The position numbers were made by a program, and so were the translations under genes. A DNA stretch of 64,000 nt, from NCBI GenBank assembly GCA_964036195.1, contig OZ038457.1:17449147-17513146 (forward strand), given 5' to 3'. Source of the stretch: Sphaerolaimus hirsutus. Taxonomy: Eukaryota > Nematoda > Chromadorea > Monhysterida > Sphaerolaimidae. Within the stretch, counting starts at the first letter, position 1, and each line of letters begins with the position of its first letter. The notes beneath the pieces are model-generated. The model saw nothing but the letters and a program-made list of their open reading frames with translations. It made no database searches and had not been told where the DNA came from. Below, piece by piece: positions 46,097 to 57,264 of the stretch.

Positions 46097-48004
46097 CCAT
46101 ATTTCCTCGAAATACCCCCAGGGGGTTAATTTTTTCAGAGTGGAAATTTTGAGGGGGGGTATTTCGAGTGGGGCTTATTCGAGGGGGATTTATTCTTTCG
46201 TTAGAAATTTTCGTGGAATTCATAGTAAGGAACACGCTTTTACATACCTAAAACCGGTAATAAACGTACTTAAATAGGATAAATTGGGACATACAACGTA
46301 TTGATATAAACACCTGCCCGATCAAGTCCGGCCCCCAATTTTTTATTTTACTTCTGACGTCCTATTTACAGTTCTGGGACGCGCCAGAAGCTGAAACTTG
46401 GGGTAGATATTGGCGCAACCCCCCTCTACTTCGCATGAATTGAAGGGGTCGCGGCGACCCCCTACAGGGTGGGTCGACGAGTGCAAAAAAAAAATTGCAG
46501 CTTTTTAAGTGTCCCACACAGGTCCGGCCCCCACTGATTTCTTACACTGCAGGTGCCTTACCTCCAGCTGTGGGAGGGGTATAAATCTAAAGTTTTGGGG
46601 ATGTGTCGCCAACACCCCTCCCCTACTATACACTGGCCAGGCGGTTTTTGGCGACTCAACACAGTGTGGGGTGCAACATTTAAATTTTTTTTAAATGTTA
46701 CTGTCCCACACAAGTCCAGCATCCAATTGAATTTCTAAAAATGGACACTTTTGTGTTGTTTTACCACTAATGTGGTTGACAATGTGTAATAAGCATAAAA
46801 TATCCTCTAAAAATATCTTATCCAACCTAAAACCACCCACCACATGAACCCCTCCCACCAAGTGGGTGACAAAAAATCACTTTCTACTACTTTTTTGTTA
46901 GACACTTGAACTGCTGGTTTACAATAATTTATAGGGGAGGGTTAAAGGTTTCAAATTGTGTAAAAAACCTTACCTCCAAAATGTCTTCCTAAGAAAATTT
47001 GCTGGGGGTAAATTTAAAATTGTATATTTTGCTTATTTTTGTTCCTGCAATGATGTCATTTTTACAATTTGAAATTCACCCCCAGCAAATTTTCTTATGA
47101 AGGCATTTTTGAGGTAAGATTTTTTACACAACTTGAGACCTTTAACCCTCCCCTATAAATTATTGTAAATCGTAAAGTAAACCAGCCATTCCAGTGTCTA
47201 ATAAAAAAGTTGTAAAAAGTGATTTTTTGTCAGCCACCTGGAGGTAGGGGCTCATGTGGTGGGCAGGTTTTGGGTGGAATAAGATATTTTTAGGGGATAT
47301 TTCATGTTTGTCACATTATCAAACACTTAAGTGTTAAAACAACACAAAAGTGTTCATTTTTTGAAATGCGCCCCAGGTGCTGGACTTGTATGGGACTGTA
47401 ATGTTTTAACAAACATTTAGCGCTGCGCCCCACACTGGTGAGTTGCCAAAAACCACCTGGCCAGTGTTTAGTAGGGGGAGGTGTGTTGGCGACACATTCC
47501 CAAAATTTTAGATTTATACCCCTCCCACTTTGGAGGTATGGCACCCGCAGTGTAAGAAATCAAGTGGGGGCCGGACCTGTGCGGGACAGTGAAAACGCCG
47601 CAAATTTTTTTCACATATATGGCGACCCCCTCTATAGTGAGTCGCCGCTGCCCCATTTATTCATGAGGGGTAGTGGGGGGTTGCGCCTCTATACCACCAA
47701 AGTTTTAGTTTTCCACCCCTCCCACAACCGTAGATATGGCCTGCGAAGTGAAAGAAAAAATAGGCGGCCGGACTTGATCGGGCAGGTGTTTACAAACTGT
47801 GTGTATATGTGTAGCTGCTATGCAAACTGGCAGCAAAAAATACATCATGTACATTGCATACATGATGTACATCATTCCAGACGGGGGTATTTTTTCCCCA
47901 GCTCGAAAACACATGGGGGTATTTCGAGGGAGGGGGGTTAATTCAAGGGGGAGGGGTTAATTCAGGGGGGGTTAATTTGAGGGTGGTAATTCGAGGAAAT
48001 ACGG
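46097..48004. mobile_element. K-family element carrying a nested J element
   Basis: Left CCATATTTCCTCGAAATACC (TA at 46095-46096) and right GTAATTCGAGGAAATACGG. The right inner part (47795-47880) matches the K element at 1309-2139. J is inserted at 46309-47790. Confidence 0.75.
46309..47790. mobile_element. J-family inverted-repeat element, TA target site
   Basis: Left AACACCTGCCCGATCAAGTC and right GACTTGATCGGGCAGGTGTT, flanked by TA (46307-46308 and 47791-47792). TA duplication fits Tc1/mariner-type insertion. The interior is a large palindrome with inner arms such as GGGGGTAAATT / AATTCACCCCC at 46990-47110. No transposase ORF. Confidence 0.8.
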
Positions 48005-48060
48005 TGTATTTTTTACTGTGCCGTGGGCGCGGCATTGTCGCACACGGATTAGATTAACGC

Positions 48061-48500
48061 TGCGCACACCAGTACACAACCGATGTTTGGCAAACGCATA
48101 AATCTGTTTCGAACACATTCGAGTTTGCCAGAATGCGGGATTCCGTTTGCTAACTGTTGATGGTGATCAAAAATAATTCATTGGCCCTACACACACTAGT
48201 TTTCACCGTGACTTCTGTGAAAACTGAAAAGGCGACATACAGCCTACTCTTAACGTATGCTATATGTTTTAGTTTTCAAATCTTCAAATTTAAACTTTCA
48301 TTAATTTTAATTCACATTAAAATTTTATAAAATCATTCAACCATGTAGATTAATCTGCATTTTAAAAAATTCAGTTTTCCCACAAGCACAAAGTCACGGT
48401 GAAAACTAGGTAGTGTGTGTAGGCACATTCTGGCAAACTAGAATGTGTTTAAAAAACATTTGGGTTTCCCAAATTTCAGCATGTGTACAAAATAGTGTGC
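48061..48500. mobile_element. O-type foldback carrying a nested M element
   Basis: Outer arms: TGCGCACACCAGTACACAAC with GGCAAACGCATAAATC on the left, against AAATTTCAGCATGTGTACAA and AGTGTGCCTGG on the right. M occupies 48183-48424. Confidence 0.55.
48183..48424. mobile_element. M-family foldback MITE
   Basis: Left GGCCCTACACACACTAGTTT then TCACCGTGAC. Right is the complement through GTCACGGTGAAAACTAGG to TGTGTGTAGGC. Same family as 13270-13507. Confidence 0.8.
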
Positions 48501-49516
48501 CTGGCCACGATCGCGTCCCATAATGAGAAATGGCCGGACTCGCAGAAAATCGAATCCGGGATGTCTAATCCGGAATAACAGAAGATCCAGAAAACAGTAC
48601 TATTAGTGATTATGACAGTGGTATGGTGCGTTGGACGCACACTTTACCGTGTAATCTATACCATATCCCATGTGAATAGAATAAACTTTTTCTGTTTTCT
48701 GATCGCAGTACATTGCTCTTACTATGAGTGAATTTGAAATGGTTGTATTTGTTTAGAAAAAGCGATGGTGAAATATTTAGGGTGGTCTAAGAGCATCATT
48801 TGAATGGAGAGTAAATAATAAAAACAGCGAAGGGCAGACGCATGCAAATAAAAAAGGAAAAATAGAACTTAGCAAAATCTCCAGCTGCAAAAAATGCGCG
48901 TACACACAAGTGTATAAACGTGTGTATGTAAAACGCACAATGTATAATAATTACATGTACACATTTCTCTTTTTACCACCACGCTAATAGCAACACGCGT
49001 GAAATGTCGAGTGGTTTCACGCGCTCGGGCATGCGCTATGCAGCAATTGCCACGGAAAAAAGTCTTTTGACAATTGAAAGCAGCGAAATGTACCTTAGCG
49101 ACGCTACACAAAGAGTAAATACCAGCAGTGAAAATGCAGTCGCAGTCGCCCATATGAAGAGAGATGGTCTAGATAGGTAGTATAGAATGAAGTTTTATGT
49201 CTCTCTCTCATTTAGATGTCGCGCGAATAATTTCGACTACAGCCTACTGAGATGAAAAATGCATGTAGCGCCTGCGTGCAGCAAAAAATTGTTGGATATA
49301 GGGTAGCACATCAGCGAGAGGGAAAAAAGTCACGTAAAAAACCGTGTGTTACAACACGACTGGTGAATAACAGTGAATTTAAAGTCATTTAAAAAAATCC
49401 CAGAGTAAATTCAGCACACGTTTATTTATTGAAATAAATGCGGATCACACTTATAAAAAGGGAATTTAAACGTTTATACTTCAATACAGACAAGAGATCC
49501 ATAGCAATGGTGCGAA
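48501..49516. other. Intergenic, nothing recognised
   Basis: Moderately AT-rich, apparently single-copy. No exon with plausible splice sites or homology was noticed. Confidence 0.45.
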
Positions 49517-50014
49517 TAGGGACGGCCGAAAAAGGTTTTTTCAACGACAGGGTTTTTAAAAAAACTGTTTTTTACAAAAACAGGTTTTTTTATAAATATA
49601 ACCGTTTTTTTTCAAAAGCTCCCAGATATGGTCATGAGTCAACAAATACAGGTAAATCAGACAGGTGACAGTACTTTGTGATGTTATATATAGCCATAGA
49701 ATGGCTGTGGAGTCATGGGATAGCATTATATGAGCAATTTCACATACACATTACCATTGGTGGTGTTTTCATGGCCTTTGGTGCATTTTTAGTGTAAATG
49801 CTTCCATTTGTTCATGCTACCATGTAATAATAAGCCGTAATATGCCACTGTAGTATATCTCATTCGTTTGCGCGCAAAAAATTGCTTTACACCTAATGCT
49901 TAGTACTAAAAATGTTGGCCAATTTTTTTTACGGTTTCGATGGTCGGGGTTTTAAAAAAAAAAAAAACATTTTTTGTTTTTAAAAAACCTTTGAAAAAAA
50001 CCCGGCCATCCCTA
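49517..50014. mobile_element. I-family hAT-like MITE with exact 8-bp TSD
   Basis: Starts TAGGGACGGCCGAAAAAGG and ends CCCGGCCATCCCTA. The exact TSD GGTGCGAA lies at 49509-49516 and 50015-50022. Core words GCTCCCAGATATGGTCATGA and TTTGCGCGCAAAA are shared with other families. Confidence 0.93.
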
Positions 50015-50518
50015 GGTGCGAAAAATTTAGAGAAATATGTAAATACAATTTCCATAGGTGGACAAACGAAGGCTAGCTCATCAATATTGTATGAACATAA
50101 CAAAAGACCAGCGGCGAAGCATTTGTACAAATGTTAAAATGCAATCAAATAAGCTGCGCCGATGAACAGCGACGGCGATGGAAAATTATAGGAAACTTTC
50201 GAATTTTGAAGATAACTGATAAAGATACTCTGTTTGTTGTTGTTTTTTGTTTGTGTTTGTTTTTGTTTTGGGGGGGGGGGGGGGTTGTCAAAAAAGACGA
50301 ACATGAAATGAACATTTCACAAAAATATTGGTGTGAGAAAATAAATGTTTGCATTTGCGCTATTTTATTCAGGTATGTCAACTCCTAAGAACTCAGTTGA
50401 CAACAAAAATTAAATTAAAATAAAATCCGTTTCTGTATTTGGCATCGTTGTTCACGAATACTCCCACTACCCAAGTAAATACACCTGTCCACAAAGTAAA
50501 TATGCCATAGACATTCGA
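50015..50518. other. ACTL6A 3' flank
   Basis: Contains TG/T-rich and G-run low-complexity sequence at 50230-50290. No gene recognised. Confidence 0.4.
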
Positions 50519-53500
50519 TCAAGGACATTTTTTCTCCACTATACTTTTGCCAGATTCATCGTATTCCTGCCGGCTAATCCACATCTGTTGGAACGATCCC
50601 TGCACATGCGAATTTTCAAACCGAATAAAAATTTATTTGCACACACATGGAACACATTGTGGCTACACACACTAGTACACCGTCGAAATTTGGGTAACTC
50701 ATAAATATTTATGTTATGAACGCATTTGAGTTTATCACAAGAAATGATTTTCGATCGCCGTCCAGTAGTTGACAGACTAGTCATACCGGTCAACTCAAAT
50801 GTGTTCAAAACAGATTTATGACTTCCCCAGTTTCTGGTGGTGTATTTACAAGTGTGCGCTGCGCCATTTTCAACATATGGTGGATCAAAACAACGAACCA
50901 ATGAGGCGAGGATAGAGCCGCCGGTCCAGGCGCCAAACCGCCGTTCCGCCGCCGACGGCGCGGCAACGTGTTTCACCTTGACATTCTGCGCGGCAAAAAA
51001 AAAAAACAATGACAAAAAATATTGAATTTTGAATGATAAAAATGTTGGCATATCATGGACCGCCGATGGAGCGGGTTCTGGGGATCTATTTTTATTACAA
51101 CTTATATTTGTACAGTTTTTTCTTTTTGACTTCTATACCTAGTAAAAGTATATTCATTTGACCTCCGCAGCCCCCACCCCAAAAAATTCACCTTTGCACT
51201 GCGCACCGCACGCTACACATGTTTATGAAGGAAACACTGCATCATGACGTCATCACTAATGAAACCAAAAAGTTATGCCAAAAACGTTTCAGGAAAAAGC
51301 ATTGAAAATTCCGGCTGACCCTGTTACGACGCACTGTATTTTATCCAACAAACCATCAACTAGGGTTGGGGAACCGAACCGAACCGAACCGAACCGAACC
51401 GAACCGAACCGAGAACCGAGCACTATTTCGGAACCGAGAACCGAGAACCGGAACCGAAAAAAATACCCGAACCGGAACCGAGAACCGACACTTAGACCCG
51501 GAACCGAACAAAAGAACCGAAAGAACCGAAATTTTTTACAATAATCCTATCAAAATGCAACATTTGCACCATTGCGTTTTGGACATTTTCCTCCCACAGA
51601 TGTAGGGGCAAGGACGTATCCAGGGGGGGGGCTGCAGTCCCCCCCCCCTTCCCGGGCGAGACCTAAAAAAGTTGCTGAAAATGCAACTTTTAGTACAACT
51701 TTTGAAGGTGTAGTGAAAAAAAGTTTGCGCGCAAGCGCGCATTTGTCCATCATACAGGGGTATTTTGAAAGAATCTGCCCTGTACTCTTTTAAATAGATG
51801 AAATGGCCGGGTTGTCGCTATATGAATATGTATGTATATTTACATAGATATAAGCGATTTTTGGCGCCAGCGCCCATGCCAATGGCGCCATGGCGTGGCG
51901 TCTTCGAATGGCGTCAGCGCCATGACGCCATTCTGCCACCACATAGGAAAAATTTTAGGGGGGGGGGCTGAGCCCCCCCGTTCGCCGGGCTCCGTAAACA
52001 AGCAGCCCCCGCTCCAAAATCCTGGATACGTCCCTGTGTACGGGTGATTGCATGTTACAAAAAATAAAAAAACTTGATCAAATTCAAATGTTATGGGTTG
52101 CCTTTAGGGTTCAAACGGGACCGCGGTGCCGGTACATGGTTCGGCAAAAAGTCGGGACTGGGGCGGTCCCGGTCCCGGTCCCGGTCCCGACACCCCAGTC
52201 CCGGTCCCGGTCCCGACATTCAAAAAAAGCCAGTCCCGGTCCCAGTCCCGGTCCCGACCACCCAGTCCCAGTCCCGGTCCCGGTCCCGGAATTTTATAGC
52301 GGTCCCGACAAGGGATGGAAAAAACGGATTTTTCAAAAAATTTTGCCAGAAATGGCACTTTTCTAAAGCGATTTTGTAGGAACATCTAAAAAATTTTTGC
52401 GCGCAAGCGCGCAAATACCCAGCCAATAGTTACTATGTATTTTTCCATAATGTGACAACGTTAGAAAGGGCCCCAACATGTTTCTAGTACAAAATATAGG
52501 TATATAAAGATACCTATATTGTACACGTTGGCGCCAATGCCAGCGCCAATACTGCCATGGCGTTGGCACCTACAACTGGCGCCGCCCCCCCTCCCAAAAA
52601 AATCCTGCGTACATTGCATTTCATCATATATTCACAACTTCAAGTGAAGATGGCAATGGAATACTGCTTGAATAATGTTATAAGAAAAGGCTAATACATT
52701 GAGAGTGGTCCTTCACACAGTGGAGGTGTGTGGAACAACATTGGCTGGATATTACATACCAAAAAGGTTCAAACAATACCGCGGTGCCAGTACCTGGTTC
52801 GGCAAATCCCAGTCCCGGTCCAGACCCCCCAGTCCCGGTCCCAGTCCCGGTCCCGACAATTGAAAAAAGCCAGTCCCGGTCCCGGTCCCGACCCCCCAGT
52901 CCCGGTCCCGGTCCCGGTCCTGACATTAGAAAATTTCTAGTCCCGGTCCCGGTCCCGGTCCGAAAAACTGGTCCCGTTTGAACCCTAGTTGCCTTGTCGC
53001 GGGTTAGCTGCGGCAGAATATCCAGGGCACTTTGAAATGAGATTGAAACAGCTGCTTTGTTTGGATTTGCACATGGTTTCATGTATGATGTTTGCTACAC
53101 TACAACTGTATGTTGTTTTTCCTTTATTCAGCTTATTATTGCCCGATACCCGATTTTTTTCATTACCCGATACCCGATTTTTTCATTACCCGGAACCGAA
53201 ATTTTTTAAAGTTTGGAACCGAAAGAACCGAACCGGAACCGAACTTAAGAACCGAACCGAGAACCGGAACCGAAATTTTTTTGGAACCGAGAACCGAGAA
53301 CCGAACCGAAAATTTTTAGAACCGAGAACCGAGAACCGGAACCGAAAATTTTGAAATTCCCAACCCTACCATCAACCCACCCCCCCCCCCCCGAACCCAC
53401 CGACGGGCACTTTTGATTCAAGTCATTCAACAATCTCTCCACGAATCCGGGCAACAAGGTGGCCCCGCCGGTGACCACCAAGCCGGCGTACATGTGCGGC

Positions 53501-56500
53501 CGCACGTCGGGGTCGCACTGCGCCACCGCCGCGCTCACCAAGCCGCCGATCGGCCGCTGGTGCTGTTGCTGCTGCAGGCTGCTCCCGCCCGATGGCTGCT
53601 TGATGTAGCTGAGAAAGATGGGGGCAGGGGTTGGGAAGTGTGGTCGCTATGTTGCGCCCCACACATTTACTAGTTGACATCAAAATTCGTGTCAACTAAA
53701 TTGAAGTAAATTTTGGTTGATTATGTAATTTAAATGCGTGATAGACCGTAGTTTATTTGAGATTATTTGAGACTTTTAAAAGTGTTGTGTTATTAAATGG
53801 ACATTCAGTTGACACGAGATTTGCGATAACAACTAGTGTGCGTGGAGGCAAGGGTGTATCCAGGGGCGGGGCAGCCACTCCATTGGATGTTATCATACGC
53901 GGCGGACATCACACTTAGTATGAAAACCTACCATAACCCATTTGAATAATGAAACCAAAATTATACAGTTTTCAACATGATATTTCGTTTCGACTGTCGA
54001 AAAATTAATTACGAAAATTAAGGTAGGTTTTATTCATAAAATAATGGTAGGTTCTCATACTAGATGTGCTGTCCGTCGAGTACACCACCTTGCAACTAAA
54101 ATTATGGTGCCCTACCCATTTGGATTGGCTTACCTGGTATCAAATAGGCACTCCGCCAACTTTAATCGCTCATCCGCATATTCGGCGTTGTAACCGCTGG
54201 GAAATTCGTAGTGCAAGCCGGACGGCTTCTCGCTGCTCCTAAAAATCACGCTCAAATTTGAGGGCACAATTATTATAGGCTACCGATGTCAAAAACACAC
54301 GCACTCTGGGTCAAACGGTGTGTCGCACAGCTGCACGACAGATTGCTTGAAATCATCCAACTGCAGCTTGATCATGAGCTCATGGTAAGACTTGGTCACT
54401 TCGGGCAGGTTTGCTCTTTTGGTCCAATTCGGTGGATCGCCGGCGCGTCCGGCTTCCTGCGAATTTATTTAAATACTTCAAAATGATTACCTACCGAATT
54501 TGCTTAAATAGTTCCCCCTGCAAGACGAGTGAGGAAATAAAAATTCCTCCATTGAATATTCCCCCTTTATGACATTTTATCACTCTGTTGTGCATAATTT
54601 TAATAAAAATGGCACTTTCTGTGTAAATAAAGCTTTCTGTGTAAATGTTTTATGATAAGAGTTGATAGAAATACGCTTGAAAATTTTGACGGAATAATAA
54701 TTCCTCCCTTGAATAATCCCCTCGAATAGTCCACTCTCAATAAAGTCTGGCGAAATAATTATTCCCCAGGGGGATAATTCAAGCAAATACGGTATTTATA
54801 ATGTATAAAGATAAACATCACCACACACTTTGCTTCCAATCATATAGCTGGGTATAATTTCGTTATTATTCTCCTCGAAATATCGTCTGCACTGTTCTGT
54901 AAGGAGATCGCCACCCAATGACGACCGCATGGCTGCTCTGCCTATGCAAAATCCGTCGTAAACAGGGACCACTGAAGTGTGTGACGCGCCGCTGTCAATG
55001 ATTAAGCCGTTTGAACGGCCGTTGGCGAAGCTGAGAGAAATATAAATCTATAACAGGAAGACAGATGTGAATACATCGAATGCCATAAACGACACTGGGA
55101 ATGGCTTTTCCAGGCTCTCCAAATAGTTAGATTCCAAGTAATCACAATGTCAACTGTAAAAATACACTTAAAAATATTTAATCCGAAAGTAAACTCAATC
55201 TGAATCAAAGTAAAGGAATCTGTCAACTGGGAAAGCCAACACAACCACCCGCCCCTGTCAAAAACACACTGGATAGTTCGGAAAAATGACATTTTCAACT
55301 CAATGATGTGTTGACGCTGTTTGTAGCTTTCGATTGCGATATACATGCATAATTTTTCAGAACCACAAATCCGTTCCACAGAATGTTTGAACGAAGAATC
55401 AAGATCCCTAATTCCATGAACAAAAAACAACAACAAATGTAAGAGATTTATGTTGCGTGAATGTCATACGGATTGCAAACTTTTAGATTTTAGAAATAAA
55501 TGAGTAAATTAAATTGAATAAAAGTAAATGAGTGCAATCTACTACTCAAAAAAGTCAACCAAAACAGGCTACAACTCCCTGCCCCTTTCAACAAAACCGG
55601 CAAAAAAGTATCAAAAACCAACGCTGCAAGCACGGCAGTTTTGGCCAAATAAAGAGCCGGCGTGTCATACTTCTCAAACAGGAGCTCGGCGTGCTTCTCC
55701 CTGATCGACCTCGGCGTGCCCGGCGTCTCCGACACCAACAGCGGGTGCTCTTTGGACTCGCACGCCAGAGCGCGGGTGAACGTGTAATCCAGGTACGCCT
55801 CGTAGGCCGGCCAATCCTCCACTGAAATGCGTCGATTCGGTGGGATGTGAAATGGGAAATTGACAACCCACAACCACGGACGGGAAAAATGGGATTTTTT
55901 AAACACCCTGATTTTTAATCGATTTTTATTTAGTCAAAATGTCCTATGTTAATTAAAATCGCCTGTGATGGGAAATAGATTAAATAAAATTTGCTGAAAA
56001 GGAAACCATGATTTGCAGGAAACCAGGACGAAAGGAAACCATGATTTGCATATACGACTCTGCGCGCTTCGCACTAAATTTTCGTATTTTACCTAGTACA
56101 TGAGTACCAATATTTTTGCCAGCGGTTTTGCCATGTGTTTAAAATCGCTTGCCACCCCCACAATAGAATTGCAAAATTTCAACAAACCCAAGCCATCCTT
56201 CAAGAATGTCCCGACATGTACATCTGCCCGCGGCATGGCCAAAACTGTCGGGTCGATTATATAACTTCTGTGGGTCGGCTTTTTCCCCACCGCGGCAGAC
56301 ACGTCGGTGCTTTCATCTTTTACCGCGTCCAACTCTTTATCCATGTATCCGTAGTTTGACAGGACTTCCATCTGCGCACGCACACAATGTTTGTTGTAGG
56401 ACTCTGTAACGGTGGTCAAGGATAATCGGACCATGTAAAAGGCTACAGACGCGCATTCACGTACCGTGTATAAAGCCTTTTTTATCGACGACAGAAAATT

Positions 56501-56842
56501 TTGAAACAATATTAAAGTAAAATATCGACAAACATCCGTCACAGGCATGTCAAATATCGGAAAGCGTCCAGTTAATACTAAGTCGAGAACTAAACTCCTC
56601 AGGCACCATAAACCACAAAAAAGCCGGAACAAAACAACAGTCAATCTTAGAATTTGACCAACCCTGGGCACCTCCTCGCCGGCATGACCCGCGCGGAATG
56701 TATAGTGGCCCGCGTCGATAACGATCGCACCCACTTCATCTGAGTTGACGCAAAATGAATACTATTGTTATAGCGTGAGGACACTTTGCACAGCGCCTGT
56801 GAAAGTGCGCAACTTACCGCCGCCATAGACGCCGCCACTCAT
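50519..56842 (-). CDS. ACTL6A: ACTL6A / BAF53 actin-related protein
   Basis: Ten exons with consistent phases: 56842-56818, 56739-56663, 56371-56188, 55821-55623, 55030-54829, 54456-54305, 54238-54134, 53608-53401, 50985-50899 and 50599-50519 (stop TGA), 439 aa (human 429). It opens [19 protein letters not shown] like human BAF53. Further matches are [107 protein letters not shown] and the end [21 protein letters not shown]. Known role: stable subunit of SWI/SNF (BAF), INO80 and NuA4/TIP60-type chromatin complexes in the nucleus. The segment after EEVPR diverges from the family. A Gln-rich insert (QQQQHQ) precedes RPIGGLV. Intron 2 (291 bp) is stop-free and in frame. The intron at 50986-53400 is enlarged by nested Q, A and C elements. 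Confidence 0.95.
50661..50864. mobile_element. O-type foldback MITE in the last ACTL6A intron
   Basis: Left GGCTACACACACTAGTACAC with GTAACTCATAAAT. Right ATTTATGACTTCCCCAG with GGTGTATTTACAAGTGTGCG. Inner CGCATTTGAGTT/AACTCAAATGTG arms. Confidence 0.6.
51609..52036. mobile_element. A-family MITE nested in Q
   Basis: Starts CAAGGACGTATCCAGG and ends CCTGGATACGTCCCTG. Flanks TGTAGGGG and TGTACGGG match at 7 of 8. It contains GCGCGCAAGCGCGC and GGCGCCATGGCGTGG palindromes. Confidence 0.88.
52105..52987. mobile_element. C-family hAT-like MITE nested in Q
   Basis: Starts TAGGGTTCAAACGGGACCG and ends GGTCCCGTTTGAACCCTA. The exact TSD GTTGCCTT lies at 52097-52104 and 52988-52995. Subterminal CCCGGTCCCGGT arrays on both sides. 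The middle (about 52340-52610) resembles the A-family core, including GCGCGCAAGCGCGC. Confidence 0.93.
53655..53848. mobile_element. N-type foldback MITE in an ACTL6A intron
   Basis: Left CGCCCCACACATTTACTAGT then TGACATC. Right GATAACAACTAGTGTGCG. An A-type fragment (CAAGGGTGTATCCAGGGG) follows directly at 53850. Confidence 0.6.
54494..54792. mobile_element. K-family MITE in an ACTL6A intron, TA target site
   Basis: Left CCGAATTTGCTTAAATAG and right ATAATTCAAGCAAATACGG, with TA at 54492-54493 and 54793-54794. Without it the 372-bp intron would be about 70 bp. Confidence 0.8.
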
Positions 56843-57264
56843 TTTGGCTCAGTTCCAATTACGATTTTCGAATTTTTTTTTCGGGTGATGTCTGGGTTGA
56901 GAATTATTAGGATACCCGACTGTCGAAAATTAGTGGAACTCGCCGGCGCAAGCTCAATAGTAAGTGCCTACAGTATGTGATTTTGAGTGTTGGTGAATTG
57001 TGCGTATGTTAAAGAACTAGCAGTATTCTCTCCGACCTTTGGTCGGGTTTCGTAGTTCTTTAAAAATTCAAACACTACTGGAAATTTATTGCACATATCA
57101 AAAAATACACCCACAGATAAAACTGTCATACTAACAACTGTTAGCACTTCATTCCACACCACTTTTTTCACCAAATGGGTTAAATTTGCAACTATATAAA
57201 TATAATCAAATATCAATCCATATTTTAAACTATACAAGCACACACACAGGCAGTTTGTCTGCAC
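56843..57264. promoter_or_regulatory. ACTL6A 5' flank, probable promoter side
   Basis: Upstream of the ACTL6A start codon on the minus strand. AT-rich with an inverted pair AACTACGAAACCC... / TAAAGAACTAGC. No defined element is claimed. Confidence 0.35.

Larger units (their letters stand above)
51361..53368. mobile_element. Q-family hAT-like MITE, host of A and C insertions
   Basis: Starts TAGGGTTGGGGAACCG and ends GAAATTCCCAACCCTA. The exact TSD CCATCAAC lies at 51353-51360 and 53369-53376. GAACCGAACCG-type arrays at both ends. In the ACTL6A intron at 50986-53400. Confidence 0.93.

Noticed and set aside
47438..47941. 167-codon plus-strand ORF
   Set aside because: It spans the end of a J palindrome and K sequence, with no recognisable domain.
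52052..52981. Pro/Val/Ser-rich ORFs ([10 protein letters not shown])
   Set aside because: They come from CCCGGTCCCGGT arrays of the C element. All frames are open because the unit lacks stops.
56093..56734. A continuous 213-codon gene on the minus strand
   Set aside because: Homology to BAF53 stops at EEVPR and resumes at the exon 56371-56188. The middle is an intron that happens to be open.
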